Positions 52,958 to 62,023 of a DNA stretch of 64,000 bases are shown piece by piece. The notes under the pieces were generated by a model, which saw only the letters and a program-made list of their open reading frames with translations, searched no databases and was not told where the DNA came from. Both the position numbers and the translations under genes were made by a program. This DNA is from Paenimyroides tangerinum (GTDB lineage: Bacteria > Bacteroidota > Bacteroidia > Flavobacteriales > Flavobacteriaceae). Positions within the stretch are counted from its first letter, which is position 1; every line of letters starts with the position of its first letter. The stretch is taken from NCBI RefSeq assembly GCF_003865405.1, contig NZ_RQVQ01000004.1:62001-126000 (forward strand), given 5' to 3'.

Positions 52958-53521
52958 ATGATTAAATATAATTTAAAATTGATTGGTGGTTCAATGTTTT
53001 TACTTGCATCATTATTTTTTGTTTCTTGTCAAAAAGACAATAATTCTAATAAAAACACAACAGTAGATCAAAGTAAACTTTCAGAAGCTGATAAACAAAG
53101 TATTGTGGTTATTCAGAATCTTTTGGATAACGAACATTTCTTTACACAAGCTACCGCTATAGGAATGGAACGTGCTACTAAACCTGAATTAAAAGATTTT
53201 TCAACAAAAGCGAATGAAGGTCATTCCAAAAGTTTAGAAAAAATTAAAGCAGTTTGTGTTGATAAAGGAATAGAAATTCCTGAAAAGCTATCTAAAAATT
53301 TGAATGATAAACTCTACAAATTGACAGTTTCTAACAATGCCGATTTTGATAATTATTACTACCAAAGTCTTTTAAGTGATTATAAAGCAAATATTGATAG
53401 TTTAGCAAGATTCATTAATGATAATACGTATCAAAATGCTCAAGATATTTTAATTGAAGTTACTACAGTTTATAATAAAAACTTAGATCAATTAGATAAA
53501 ACTAAAAAAGCGCCAAATTAA
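52958..53521 (+). CDS. DUF4142 lipoprotein (ferritin-like four-helix bundle)
   Basis: 187 residues. Signal with lipobox F-V-S-C (Cys24), Asn/Lys linker, then a DUF4142 domain from about 45: four helices containing N-E-H-F-F-T-Q-A-T-A-I-G-M-E-R-A, P-E-L-K-D-F-S-T-K-A-N-E-G-H-S-K-S-L, F-D-N-Y-Y-Y-Q-S-L-L-S-D-Y-K-A-N. The pattern matches the ferritin-like outer-membrane or periplasmic DUF4142 proteins, but the metal-ligand pairs are not obvious. It may be stress related by family association only. Own transcription unit with a strong terminator. Confidence 0.85.
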   Translation: MIKYNLKLIGGSMFLLASLFFVSCQKDNNSNKNTTVDQSKLSEADKQSIVVIQNLLDNEHFFTQATAIGMERATKPELKDFSTKANEGHSKSLEKIKAVCVDKGIEIPEKLSKNLNDKLYKLTVSNNADFDNYYYQSLLSDYKANIDSLARFINDNTYQNAQDILIEVTTVYNKNLDQLDKTKKAPN

Positions 53522-53530
53522 TATAACCTA

Positions 53531-53564
53531 AAAATCCACTCAATAGCGAGTGGATTTTTTTTAT
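53531..53564 (+). terminator. Terminator after the DUF4142 gene
   Basis: AAAATCCACTC / GAGTGGATTTT stem with AATAGC loop and T tract. Confidence 0.85.
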
Positions 53565-53622
53565 GAATTGAATTAGATAAAATGTTTATAAAAGAGATGT
53601 TAAGAACCTACATTATATTTAA

Positions 53623-53736
53623 GCTCATAAAGAAGATGGCTTTCAAGTTCTTGATATTTTAGAAAAAGAAACATTTGTGTCAATTTCGGAACAGTATTTG
53701 AAGGAAGTGATTTGTTTTAACCAAGATTTTTTATGA
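53623..53736 (+). pseudogene. Possible C-terminal gene remnant
   Basis: A 37-codon open stretch without a start, reading A-H-K-E-D-G-F-Q-V-L-D-I-L-E-K-E-T-F and ending D-F-L-stop, looks like real protein rather than random AT-rich frame. A stop codon (53620-53622) precedes it. Its TGA overlaps the ATG of the next gene. The parent protein is not identified. It may be the tail of a gene removed by deletion. Confidence 0.35.
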
Positions 53737-54194
53737 TTACTAATAAATTTTTTACCAATTTATTTATATTAGGATTTATATTCTTAAATTTCAATTTGTT
53801 TGCTGCAGATTTTTCTAAAGCACATTCAGCTTTTTCTAAAACTAAAACTTGGATTGAGCGATTAGCTACTAACGAAAGCTTTTCTATTATTTTGGATTCT
53901 CAAGGTTGTTTTAATTCATATCAAGATACTATTGTAATTGAACGAAAAGAAGATAAATATTTTTTCAATTCGAATAATCAACATAAAGAATTATCTCAAA
54001 AAGACATCGAGCTAATTAATTCCTTCGAAATTGAACTTAATAAATTAAAACCAGGAAGTTGTACTACAATTAATACGTACACTATAAAATATAAAGATGA
54101 AATAACTAAGATTGTTGATAGTAATTGTTTTTTTATTGGAATAGAGCTTCTCAAAAATGAAATTTTAAATATAAAACTAAAAAATTCGCTATAA
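53733..54194 (+). CDS. Small secreted protein of unknown function
   Basis: 153 residues. Signal peptide (N-terminal I-T-N-K-F-F-T-N, hydrophobic core, cleavage near L-F-A-A-D). The mature domain has beta-strand patterns (F-S-I-I-L-D-S-Q-G-C-F, D-T-I-V-I-E-R-K-E-D-K-Y-F-F) and three cysteines (G-C-F, S-C-T, N-C-F), two of which could pair. No domain recognised. The last codons and stop form part of the terminator hairpin that it shares with bshC. Confidence 0.65.
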   Translation: MITNKFFTNLFILGFIFLNFNLFAADFSKAHSAFSKTKTWIERLATNESFSIILDSQGCFNSYQDTIVIERKEDKYFFNSNNQHKELSQKDIELINSFEIELNKLKPGSCTTINTYTIKYKDEITKIVDSNCFFIGIELLKNEILNIKLKNSL

Positions 54195-54206
54195 AGCGAA
54201 TTTTTT
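54179..54206. terminator. Terminator shared by the small secreted gene and bshC
   Basis: Perfect 11-bp stem AAAAAATTCGC / GCGAATTTTTT around TATAAA, which contains the TAA stop of the plus-strand gene; serves both strands. Confidence 0.85.
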
Positions 54207-54210
54207 AGTT

Positions 54211-55800
54211 TTATAAAATGACTATAGTAAATTTCTGATCTAGTGGATGTAATTCCTCAAAAAGTTTTTTAATTAAGTCGTTTCCGTAAGCTTTGTAAAA
54301 TTCAGCAAAGTTTACATTTCGTTCTTGTAAACTTCCTTTCGGAAACAATTCTAGTTGCAATTCAATCATTCGGTTTAAAGCATCTTCGTGTAATTTACGT
54401 TCGGCTTTTTGTAAACGTTTTTCTAAATTGTCCAAACCTTTTAATTGCTTTTTTTCTTGTGCTAAAACAGCGTTTTCAAACGATTTTTCTGTTTTTAAAG
54501 CTAATGATTTTAAATCGTTAAATTGTTTCTGTAAGAAATTACGTTGTTTTTCAAAATCAAAATGATTTTCAGATAACGTAACGGTTTTGGTATGAATCAA
54601 TTGGTCTTTCTTCATAAATAAATCCTTCCAATTCAATCCTAATTTATCTGCTTTATTCGCTTGTTTTTCACTAGCTATTAAAACTGAATTACGAAGTAAA
54701 ATCATCGGAAACGGAACCTTGAAATAATTAAAAACTTCTTTCAATTCCAACCAATAAGCCAATTCGCCACCACCACCAATATAGCATAAATTAGGTAAAA
54801 TAATTTCTTGATATAAAGGTCGTAAAATTACATTCGGACTAAACTTTTCTGGATTTGTGTCAACTAATTTTAAAATTTCATCTCTTGTAAATGTAATGTT
54901 TGAGTGATTAACTTTGTAAAGTTCGTTTTCAAAAACAATACGTTCACGCAATCCATTTTCGATGTAAAACAAGTTAATTTCACGCGGATTTACCTGAATC
55001 AAATAATCTTTTAGAATGTCGTAGCTTTTAGCAACTTCATTATGCGATTGCTGTTCAACTAATTCTTTTACAACATAAGGAGCAAAAACGGATTTCAGAT
55101 TTTTATCGTCACCATCAAGGATTACAAGTCCATAAGAGCCAAAAATTTCATTTGCTAAATAACGTGTTGCATCAGCTAAGTTTTGGTGTTTTAAATACGC
55201 ATTTTCAAACCAAGTTTTCAATTGTTTGGCATTCTCACCTAAACCTAATTGAGTCGAAAAGGCTTCGAAAACCTTATCTAAGTTTTCTAAATCTAAACGG
55301 CCAACCGGACCAGTAGCATTTTTATTCCATTGAAATTTTTTGTCTTCGTAATTGAAATAATGAATTTCATCAAAATCATGATCTTCCGTTGCCATCCAAT
55401 AAACGGGTACAAAATCAAACGATGGATATTTTACTTTTAGTTCTTTGGTCAAATTAATCACCGAAATGATTTTGTACAAAAAATACAACGGACCAGTAAA
55501 TAAATTTAACTGATGACCTGTGGTAATCGTAAAAGTATTTGAGTTTTTAAGTAATTCGATGTTTGCTTTTGTGGCTTCAGAAATTTCGAAATTCGAATAT
55601 TGATCAGCTAAAGCTAGAGAAAGTATTTCACGATTGGCATTAGAAAAATCGGCTTGTTTTTCAAGAATTTGAGCTTCAAAATTTTCTAAATTCGGAAAAC
55701 GATGATATAACGATTGAACGTTTTTATCTTCGTTTAAATAATCGATCATAAGTTTAGAAAAATATCCAGAATCTTGATAGCTGATACAATCTGATGGCAT
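54211..55800 (-). CDS. bshC: Bacillithiol synthase BshC (cysteine-adding enzyme)
   Basis: 529 residues, the family length. It joins cysteine to GlcN-malate to finish bacillithiol, the low-molecular-weight thiol of many Firmicutes and Bacteroidota. The core shows T-T-G-H-Q-L-N-L-F-T-G-P-L-Y (nucleotide-binding H-x-G-H-like motif of the Rossmann core), W-M-A-T-E-D-H-D-F-D-E-I, L-R-P-L-Y-Q-E, and G-G-G-E-L-A-Y-W-L-E-L, all BshC signatures, plus the long C-terminal coiled coil around residues 400-470. BshA and BshB are not in the window. It stands alone with its own terminator. Confidence 0.95.
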   Translation of the reverse strand: MPSDCISYQDSGYFSKLMIDYLNEDKNVQSLYHRFPNLENFEAQILEKQADFSNANREILSLALADQYSNFEISEATKANIELLKNSNTFTITTGHQLNLFTGPLYFLYKIISVINLTKELKVKYPSFDFVPVYWMATEDHDFDEIHYFNYEDKKFQWNKNATGPVGRLDLENLDKVFEAFSTQLGLGENAKQLKTWFENAYLKHQNLADATRYLANEIFGSYGLVILDGDDKNLKSVFAPYVVKELVEQQSHNEVAKSYDILKDYLIQVNPREINLFYIENGLRERIVFENELYKVNHSNITFTRDEILKLVDTNPEKFSPNVILRPLYQEIILPNLCYIGGGGELAYWLELKEVFNYFKVPFPMILLRNSVLIASEKQANKADKLGLNWKDLFMKKDQLIHTKTVTLSENHFDFEKQRNFLQKQFNDLKSLALKTEKSFENAVLAQEKKQLKGLDNLEKRLQKAERKLHEDALNRMIELQLELFPKGSLQERNVNFAEFYKAYGNDLIKKLFEELHPLDQKFTIVIL

Positions 55801-56064
55801 AATTTTTTTGTTTTTGCTAATTTACTATTTTTTCAGATATGACCATGTATATAGTTGCTAAAGAAGAAAGTCTTAACGAAAGTTTATATTTTTCTTTTTG
55901 AGATGTTGAACTTGTTTCAGAATCTCTTAAATATTATCTATTAAATTTTGATTTCGTTAGATTTATTTTCAATTATTCATTGTATTTTTAAACAAATGAA
56001 AATGTGTTTAAAATATAACCTAATTAAAGGTTGAATTCAATGTATAAAAAATTATGTAATAAAC
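55801..56064. other. Intergenic region between bshC and the transglycosylase gene
   Basis: About 260 AT-rich bases upstream of bshC. I see no reading frame, tRNA or clear TAnnTTTG in it; the bshC promoter must lie here but is not recognisable. Confidence 0.3.
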
Positions 56065-56094
56065 AACAACGCCATCAAAATAGATGGCGTTGTT
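56065..56094 (-). terminator. Terminator of the transglycosylase operon
   Basis: Perfect 12-bp stem AACAACGCCATC / GATGGCGTTGTT with loop AAAATA. Confidence 0.75.
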
Positions 56095-56098
56095 GATA

Positions 56099-57013
56099 TT
56101 ATCTTTTGTAACCTTCTGTCGGAATTTGAATAACATAACTTTTTCCTGGTGTAATAGTTAAAGAAGTGTCTCGCATCCACGGATTATGTAGTTTCAAAAT
56201 TTTATAATTAATTCCTTGATCTAATGCATATTTAGCTAAATCAGGAATATTTTCAGTAACAGGTAAATTCTTTGTTTTTATTGGATCGTATAAAACATCA
56301 TTCGGAAGTTGAAAACCATATTTCCCTGAATTTTCCATGATTTCTTTCAATGCCAAAATTCGAAAAACATATCTTGATGTTTCTTCAGTTAAAAACAAAT
56401 CATAATAATCAGAAACACCTTGCGAATCTAATGATTTCTGAATTCCGCCCATTCCACGATTATAAGAAGCAGCAACTAACGTCCAATTTCCAAACTTTGC
56501 ATGAGCTTTTTTTAGATATTGACAAGCCGCTTCTGTTGCTTTTACAACATCGTATCTTTCATCAATTGAATTGGTTACTTCTAAATTATATTCTTTTGCA
56601 GTTTCGGGCATAAATTGCCAAAATCCTTTTGCACCAGCTGATGAAGTTGCATTAGTTAAGGCACTTTCTATAACCGCTAAATATTTAAAATCATCCGGAA
56701 TTCCGTGTTTTTTTAGAATAGGTTCAATTTCAGGGAAATACCGATTTGCTCTTTTGATAATCAATGTTGTAGCCGAATGTAAATTAATATTTACAGTCAT
56801 TTCGCGATCTAGTCTTTCTTTAACATCAATGATTCTCATCGGAACTTTTTCTCCGCAAAAATTCATGTTATTTGGTAAATACACGTGGTTTTTTACATCA
56901 ACACTTGTATAATTTGTTCCTTCACCGGTAAACTGTGAAAACAATATTCCTGTTGCAATAATTCCTGTTACGGTTAATGATTTTTTAATCCAATTTTTCT
57001 TCATAGCTTTCAT
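56099..57013 (-). CDS. Lytic murein transglycosylase (SLT/MltD type)
   Basis: 304 residues. N-terminal hydrophobic segment (11-28) as signal or anchor, then the SLT goose-lysozyme-like domain: L-A-V-I-E-S-A-L (catalytic E116), S-S-A-G-A-K-G-F-W-Q-F-M-P-E-T-A-K-E-Y, and A-S-Y-N-R-G. It cleaves peptidoglycan glycan strands to anhydro-muropeptides. The C-terminal 60 residues (L-P-V-T-E-N-I-P-D-L-A-K-Y-A and G-K-S-Y-V-I-Q-I-P) resemble the linker to the LysM domains of MltD, but no LysM follows. The start overlaps the hydrolase gene by 29 bases in another frame; a second ATG at 57004 would shorten the overlap. Confidence 0.9.
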   Translation of the reverse strand: MKAMKKNWIKKSLTVTGIIATGILFSQFTGEGTNYTSVDVKNHVYLPNNMNFCGEKVPMRIIDVKERLDREMTVNINLHSATTLIIKRANRYFPEIEPILKKHGIPDDFKYLAVIESALTNATSSAGAKGFWQFMPETAKEYNLEVTNSIDERYDVVKATEAACQYLKKAHAKFGNWTLVAASYNRGMGGIQKSLDSQGVSDYYDLFLTEETSRYVFRILALKEIMENSGKYGFQLPNDVLYDPIKTKNLPVTENIPDLAKYALDQGINYKILKLHNPWMRDTSLTITPGKSYVIQIPTEGYKR

Positions 57014-57668
57014 TCAATATTAGGTTTGGGAGATTTTTGTTCAGCCATTTTGATTGTAATAAAACCAAAACATGCGTGGCTTTGGGTAAGAAAATTGCAT
57101 TTTTAATATATTTCTTCGGAAAAATATGATCTTCTGTCCCGTGAATATGAACAATGTTTTCAATTGGATTTTGATTTTCCCATAATAAAACATTTTTGAT
57201 TCCCCAATCTAAATAATTTTTAGAACGAACCGTTAAATATTTTTCATACATTTTGATACGTTCGTTAATTTTTTTTGAAGATACTATTTTTTTTGTAATA
57301 TTTTGAAAAAAGTCAACAAATCGAGTAGGAAAAAAATAATACAATTTCCATTTTTTAGCCATTCTAAAATTATCAGGAAATTCTGAAGGATCTTTTACAC
57401 TTGAAATTATGATGACTTTTCTAATTGCAATTTGTTTCGCAATTTCTTGGACAATTATGCCTCCAAATGAAACTCCAATCAATACTGGATTTTCATGTTT
57501 TATTTCTTTTATAATTCTTTTTGTATAACAATTGAGTGATTCCTCACTTTTTGGCTCCTTCCAATCTAAGTAAAAGCATTCAAATTGACTAGAATCAAGT
57601 GTGATTTTCTCAAAAATTAAAGGATTTGCAGCCAGTCCGGGCATGAAATATACTGGTGTTTTGCTCAT
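56985..57668 (-). CDS. Alpha/beta hydrolase
   Basis: 227 residues. Alpha/beta-hydrolase landmarks: oxyanion region Y-F-M-P-G-L, nucleophile elbow G-V-S-F-G-G with S67, acid residue D in H-I-H-G-T-E-D-H-I-F-P, and the final histidine in K-A-T-H-V-L-V. There is a positively charged lid (K-K-W-K-L-Y-Y-F-F-P, then F-F-Q-N-I-T-K-K-I). No signal peptide. The substrate is unknown. It precedes and overlaps the lytic transglycosylase gene, a linkage that hints at an envelope role but is not proof. Confidence 0.82.
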   Translation of the reverse strand: MSKTPVYFMPGLAANPLIFEKITLDSSQFECFYLDWKEPKSEESLNCYTKRIIKEIKHENPVLIGVSFGGIIVQEIAKQIAIRKVIIISSVKDPSEFPDNFRMAKKWKLYYFFPTRFVDFFQNITKKIVSSKKINERIKMYEKYLTVRSKNYLDWGIKNVLLWENQNPIENIVHIHGTEDHIFPKKYIKNAIFLPKATHVLVLLQSKWLNKNLPNLILNESYEEKLD

Positions 57669-57859
57669 TTCTTTGTCAAATTGCGATTTTAATTTGTATT
57701 ATTTAAAAATATTTCCTTTATTTGCGGATATAAAATAAAAAGTGAGGTATTTTTTTATTATTAATATTTATAATATAAAATTAAGCTAATTATTTATATA
57801 AAGTGTTTTCCTAACCAAAAAACGCAAAATTAATTATTATAAAAACATTTATTGAAATT

Positions 57860-58141
57860 ATGGAGTTTAAAAATAATGAATTATTAAGACAATTCGAAGC
57901 ACGATGTGGTGAAAATTTTATTGTAATTGAGTATTCGATACAAGAACGTAAATTATTTTTGACGAAATTACATGAGAATGGATGTGAAGATGAAGAAAAA
58001 ATTTCTAAATTCATCAGTTTAATTTTAGATGGGGCAGAAGAACGAAAATTACGTATTGTTCCTGTTAATTCTAAAATTGTTACTTTCTTTAAGAAAAATC
58101 CTAGCTACAAAGAATTATTAGCTACCGGTATAAAAATCTAG
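57860..58141 (+). CDS. Small GNAT-like protein (YjdJ-type), degenerate acetyl-CoA loop
   Basis: 93 residues. The order I-E-Y-S-I-Q-E-R-K-L-F-L-T-K, then a helix, then R-K-L-R-I-V-P-V-N-S-K-I-V-T-F-F-K-K-N-P-S-Y-K-E-L-L resembles YjdJ-type GNAT proteins (E-Y-x-x-x-G-x-x-x-L-T-H-T ... I-V-P-x-C-P-F-I). The pyrophosphate loop R-G-x-G-x-G/A is replaced by E-N-G-C-E-D-E-E-K and the C of the I-V-P-x-C motif is N, so acetyl-CoA binding is doubtful. Strong terminator follows. Could be a divergent or regulatory member. Confidence 0.6.
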   Translation: MEFKNNELLRQFEARCGENFIVIEYSIQERKLFLTKLHENGCEDEEKISKFISLILDGAEERKLRIVPVNSKIVTFFKKNPSYKELLATGIKI

Positions 58142-58168
58142 ATTAACCAAAACCAAACAACCAAAACG

Positions 58169-58204
58169 AAAAAACGTGCCTAATTAATTAGACACGTTTT
58201 TTTA
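58169..58204. terminator. Terminator between the GNAT-like gene and mtaB
   Basis: Long hairpin: AAAAAACGTG / CACGTTTTTT outside CTAATT / AATTAG, one C-A mismatch; serves convergent genes. Confidence 0.8.
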
Positions 58205-58216
58205 TTATTTCTATTT

Positions 58217-59551
58217 TTATGAAAAAACAGGTTCATTTATAAAATTAAATCGAACAATTCCGTCTTCATCAATTTTTGTTAATTCAATTTCATGTAATGT
58301 ATTAACTAATTCTGGATTCCAAGGTGTTTTTACTTTTACATAATTTTCTGTAAATCCGTGAATATAACCTTCTTTATTTTCACTTTCGAATAAAACAGTA
58401 TGTTTTGTATTTAATTGGTTTTCATAGAAGTGTCTGCGCTTTTTTACAGATAAACCACGAAGCATTTTACTTCTTTTACTTCGAACATTCATCGGAACAA
58501 CACCTTCAAAATCTATTGCTTCTGTATTGTCTCTTTCTGAGTAAGTGAAAACATGTAAATAAGAAATGTCTAAATCATTCAAGAAATTAAAAGTTTCTAA
58601 AAATAATTCATCTGTTTCGCCAGGGAAACCAACAATAACATCAACTCCGATACAAGCATCAGGCATAACTTCACGAATTTTAGAAACACGATCTTGATAT
58701 AATTCACGCATATATCTACGTTTCATTTTCTTTAAAATCTCGTTGCTTCCAGATTGTAACGGAATGTGAAAATGCGGAACAAAGGTTTTGCTTTTTGATA
58801 CAAAATCAATCGTTTCGTTTTTTAATAAATTTGGTTCAATAGAAGAAATACGTAAACGCTCAATTCCTTCAACGGTATCTAAAGCTTGAACCAATTCTAA
58901 AAAAGTATGTTCGTGTTTTTTATTTCCGAATTCTCCTTTTCCGTAATCTCCGATATTTACACCAGTTAATACAATTTCTTTAATTCCTTTTGCAGAAATT
59001 TCAGCAGCATTCTGCATAACATTTTCCATAGTGTCAGAACGAGAAATTCCTCGAGCTAACGGAATTGTACAATAAGTACATTTGTAATCACAACCATCTT
59101 GAACTTTCAAAAAAGCACGAGTTCTGTCTCCAATCGAATAACTTCCGACATAAAAATCAGCTTCTTCAATTTCACAAGAATGTATTTCTCCCATATCATT
59201 TTTAGATAGGTCGTTGATATAATCAGTGATTTTGAATTTTTCGGTTGCACCTAAAACCAAATCAACACCATCAACGGCTGCTAATTCTTCTGGTTTTAAT
59301 TGTGCATAACATCCAACAGCAGCAACAAAAGCTTTGTCATTTATTTTCAAAGCTTTCTTTACAATCTGTTTGAATTGTTTATCTGCATTGTCCGTTACCG
59401 AACAAGTATTAATAACATAAATATCTGCAACTTCTTCAAAATCTACACGATCAAAACCTTCATCGTTAAAATTTCGAGCAATAGTAGAAGTTTCTGAAAA
59501 ATTCAGTTTACAACCTAAGGTATAAAAAGCTACTTTTTTTCTATTTTCCAT
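58217..59551 (-). CDS. mtaB: tRNA t6A37 methylthiotransferase MtaB
   Basis: 444 residues. UPF0004 N-terminal domain with three cluster cysteines (C14 in T-L-G-C-K-L-N, C in I-N-T-C-S-V-T, C in V-G-C-Y-A-Q), radical-SAM domain with C-D-Y-K-C-T-Y-C, the I-P-L-A-R-G-x-S-R-S box, and a TRAM domain at the C-terminus. The G-C-K-L-N start marks the MtaB/YqeV subfamily, which converts t6A37 to ms2t6A, rather than MiaB or RimO. Confidence 0.93.
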   Translation of the reverse strand: MENRKKVAFYTLGCKLNFSETSTIARNFNDEGFDRVDFEEVADIYVINTCSVTDNADKQFKQIVKKALKINDKAFVAAVGCYAQLKPEELAAVDGVDLVLGATEKFKITDYINDLSKNDMGEIHSCEIEEADFYVGSYSIGDRTRAFLKVQDGCDYKCTYCTIPLARGISRSDTMENVMQNAAEISAKGIKEIVLTGVNIGDYGKGEFGNKKHEHTFLELVQALDTVEGIERLRISSIEPNLLKNETIDFVSKSKTFVPHFHIPLQSGSNEILKKMKRRYMRELYQDRVSKIREVMPDACIGVDVIVGFPGETDELFLETFNFLNDLDISYLHVFTYSERDNTEAIDFEGVVPMNVRSKRSKMLRGLSVKKRRHFYENQLNTKHTVLFESENKEGYIHGFTENYVKVKTPWNPELVNTLHEIELTKIDEDGIVRFNFINEPVFS

Positions 59552-59649
59552 ATGAATTACCTACTTATTAGTAGTAATTTTGAATTATATTTACTTCGTC
59601 CTTTTAAATAGAAAAGGAATTTGCAAATTTACATACAAAAATCGGTTTC

Positions 59650-61263
59650 ATGAAATCATTATTCTATTATATATCAACAGTTTGTTTCCTTTTTTCTTTT
59701 ACATCATGTTCAAAAAAGCAAACTGCTAATGAAAATCTTACGGTTTTTAGATATAATGAAAGTGCAAATATTCAAACTTTAGATCCTGCTTTTGCTAGAA
59801 ATCAAGCAATAATTTGGCCTTGTAATCAAATTTTTAATAGTTTGGTATTGCTAGATGATGAATTAAACGTAAAACCTGATGTTGCAAAATCATGGAAAAT
59901 TTCTGATGATGGAAAAACCTATGAATTTGTTTTACGTAACGATGTTTATTTTCATAAACATATAAATTTTGGTCAAGATAGTACACGAGTTGTTGTGGCT
60001 TCGGATTTTGAATATAGTTTCAAACGTGTTATTAGCGAGGAATTGGCTTCACCTGGAGCTTGGATTTTTCAGTATGTAGATGATTTTAAAGCTGTGAATG
60101 ATTCTGTATTTCAAATAAAACTTCAAAAACCTTTTCCAGCATTTTTAGGATTACTTTCTATGAAATATGCTTCGGTTGTACCGAAAGAAATTGTTGAAGA
60201 TGCAACTATTGATTTTAGAACAAATCCAATCGGAACAGGTCCTTTTCAATTTAAAATTTGGGAAGAAAACATTAAGTTGGTTTTAAGAAAAAATCCTCTG
60301 TATTTTGAAAAAGATGAAGAAGGTAATCAACTTCCGTATTTAGATGCTGTTGCAATAAATTTTTTACCAGATAAACAAAGTGCTTTTCTTCAGTTTATTC
60401 AAGGAAATTTAGATTTTATAAATGGTTTAGATCCGTCTTATAAAGATGATTTATTAAATTCAAAAGGTGAATTACAATCTAAATATAAAGAACAAATAAA
60501 ACTTTTAACCGGACCTTATTTAAATTCGGAATATCTTGGTTTTCGTTTAGATGGGAATGATGAAGTGGTAAAAGACAAACGTATTCGCCAAGCTTTGAAT
60601 ATTGGTTTTGACCGACATAAATTATTAGTTTATTTACGAAATGGAATGGGTTCTTCTAAAGTTAAAGGAATTATTCCAGAAGGTTTGGCAGGTTATAACG
60701 ATGCAAATTTGGTTACATACGATATAGAAAAAGCTAAAAATTTAGTTGCTGAATATATTAAAGAGAAAAAAATCAAACCAAAAGTAATGTTAACCACAAA
60801 TAGCACTTATGTTGATATTTCTGAATATTTACAACGTGAATGGCAAAAAATCGGGATTGATGTTCAAGTAGATGTTTCACCTCCATCAACTTTACGTCAA
60901 AGTATGGCAACAGGTAAAGTTTCTTTTTTCCGTGGAAGTTGGATTGCAGATTATCCGGATGCGGAAAACTATTTATCTTTATTTTCTAGTAAAAACTTTG
61001 CGCCCAATGGTCCAAATTATACGCATTTTAAAAATGTTAAATTTGATATGTTATACAACGAATCATTTACAGAAACGGACATCGAAAAACGTAAATTAAT
61101 TTATGAAAAAATGGATGAAATTATTCAAGAAGAAGTTCCTGTAATCGTTTTGTTTTACGACAAAGTTGTTCGATTTACCCACGAAGATATTTCTGGTTTA
61201 TCTACACACCCAATGAATTTATTAATCTTAAAAAATGTAAAAAAGTTAAAAAACGATAACTAA
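59650..61263 (+). CDS. Peptide/nickel-type ABC substrate-binding lipoprotein
   Basis: 537 residues. Lipobox F-T-S-C, Cys20, then a family 5 extracellular solute-binding protein: T-L-D-P-A-F-A-R-N near the start, D-V-A-K-S-W-K-I-S-D-D-G-K-T-Y-E-F-V-L-R, N-P-I-G-T-G-P-F, R-x-A-L-N-I-G-F-D-R, and W-x-A-D-Y-P-D-A-E-N-Y. These are typical of oligopeptide- or dipeptide-binding OppA/DppA relatives. No permease or ATPase gene is adjacent, so it must work with transporter subunits encoded elsewhere or act alone. A short gap separates it from the LytTR regulator. Confidence 0.9.
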   Translation: MKSLFYYISTVCFLFSFTSCSKKQTANENLTVFRYNESANIQTLDPAFARNQAIIWPCNQIFNSLVLLDDELNVKPDVAKSWKISDDGKTYEFVLRNDVYFHKHINFGQDSTRVVVASDFEYSFKRVISEELASPGAWIFQYVDDFKAVNDSVFQIKLQKPFPAFLGLLSMKYASVVPKEIVEDATIDFRTNPIGTGPFQFKIWEENIKLVLRKNPLYFEKDEEGNQLPYLDAVAINFLPDKQSAFLQFIQGNLDFINGLDPSYKDDLLNSKGELQSKYKEQIKLLTGPYLNSEYLGFRLDGNDEVVKDKRIRQALNIGFDRHKLLVYLRNGMGSSKVKGIIPEGLAGYNDANLVTYDIEKAKNLVAEYIKEKKIKPKVMLTTNSTYVDISEYLQREWQKIGIDVQVDVSPPSTLRQSMATGKVSFFRGSWIADYPDAENYLSLFSSKNFAPNGPNYTHFKNVKFDMLYNESFTETDIEKRKLIYEKMDEIIQEEVPVIVLFYDKVVRFTHEDISGLSTHPMNLLILKNVKKLKNDN

Positions 61264-61312
61264 TTTCAAATTTATTTATCTTTAAAAAATCACCAAAAAT
61301 GTATTTATACTT

Positions 61313-62023
61313 ATGAGTAATCTTACTATTGTAATTATCGATGATGAAAAAAAGTTACGAGAACTTTTAAAAGAATACATCAACATGATTTTCCCAAATC
61401 ACAAACATGAAATTATTTTGTGTAATTCTGTAAAAACGGGGATTGAGGCAATTGAAACCTATTTGCCTGATTTGGTTTTTCTTGATATTGAAATGCCAGA
61501 AGCTAATGGTTTTGAATTATTAAAAAATGTAAATCGTGAAACATTTGAAGTTGTGTTTACAACAGCTTATGCGCAATATATGGAACAATCTATTAATGAT
61601 TATGGTTGTTTTGGTTATATTTTGAAACCATTTGATAGAGAAAAGCTTAAAACTATTTTTGAACGATTTGAATCAAAAAAGGATGATAAAAAATATTTTA
61701 AATTTATCAACACATCCAAAAATAAAAGAATGTTGGTTGAGCTAGATGAAATTTTATATTGTAAGGCAGATAATAATTACTGTATAATTTACTTGAAAGA
61801 TACTAATTATTTGATGTCAAAAACCTTACGTGATGTAGAATCGCGTTTGCCTGAGTCTATTTTCATTAGAGTTCATCGTTCATTTCTTGTCAATGTTTCT
61901 CAAGTCGATTATTATGATAAAGACAGAAACGGTCTAGTTTTGAAATTTGAAATTGATGATTTAGATAATTTCATTCCGGTTTCGGCTTCATATAAAGAAA
62001 ATGTCGATAAATACTTTTTATGA
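61313..62023 (+). CDS. LytTR-family response regulator
   Basis: 236 residues. Receiver with acidic I-I-D-D-E-K, phosphoacceptor D58 in V-F-L-D-I-E-M-P, T-T-A-Y and L-K-P-F. LytTR domain from about 135 with Y-C-K-A-D-N-N-Y-C and F-I-R-V-H-R-S-F-L-V-N-V. Its TGA overlaps the ATG of the propeller-type sensor kinase gene (ATGA), as in the pair at 12.5-14.2 kb, but here the regulator comes first. The kinase is frameshifted in this sequence. Confidence 0.92.
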   Translation: MSNLTIVIIDDEKKLRELLKEYINMIFPNHKHEIILCNSVKTGIEAIETYLPDLVFLDIEMPEANGFELLKNVNRETFEVVFTTAYAQYMEQSINDYGCFGYILKPFDREKLKTIFERFESKKDDKKYFKFINTSKNKRMLVELDEILYCKADNNYCIIYLKDTNYLMSKTLRDVESRLPESIFIRVHRSFLVNVSQVDYYDKDRNGLVLKFEIDDLDNFIPVSASYKENVDKYFL

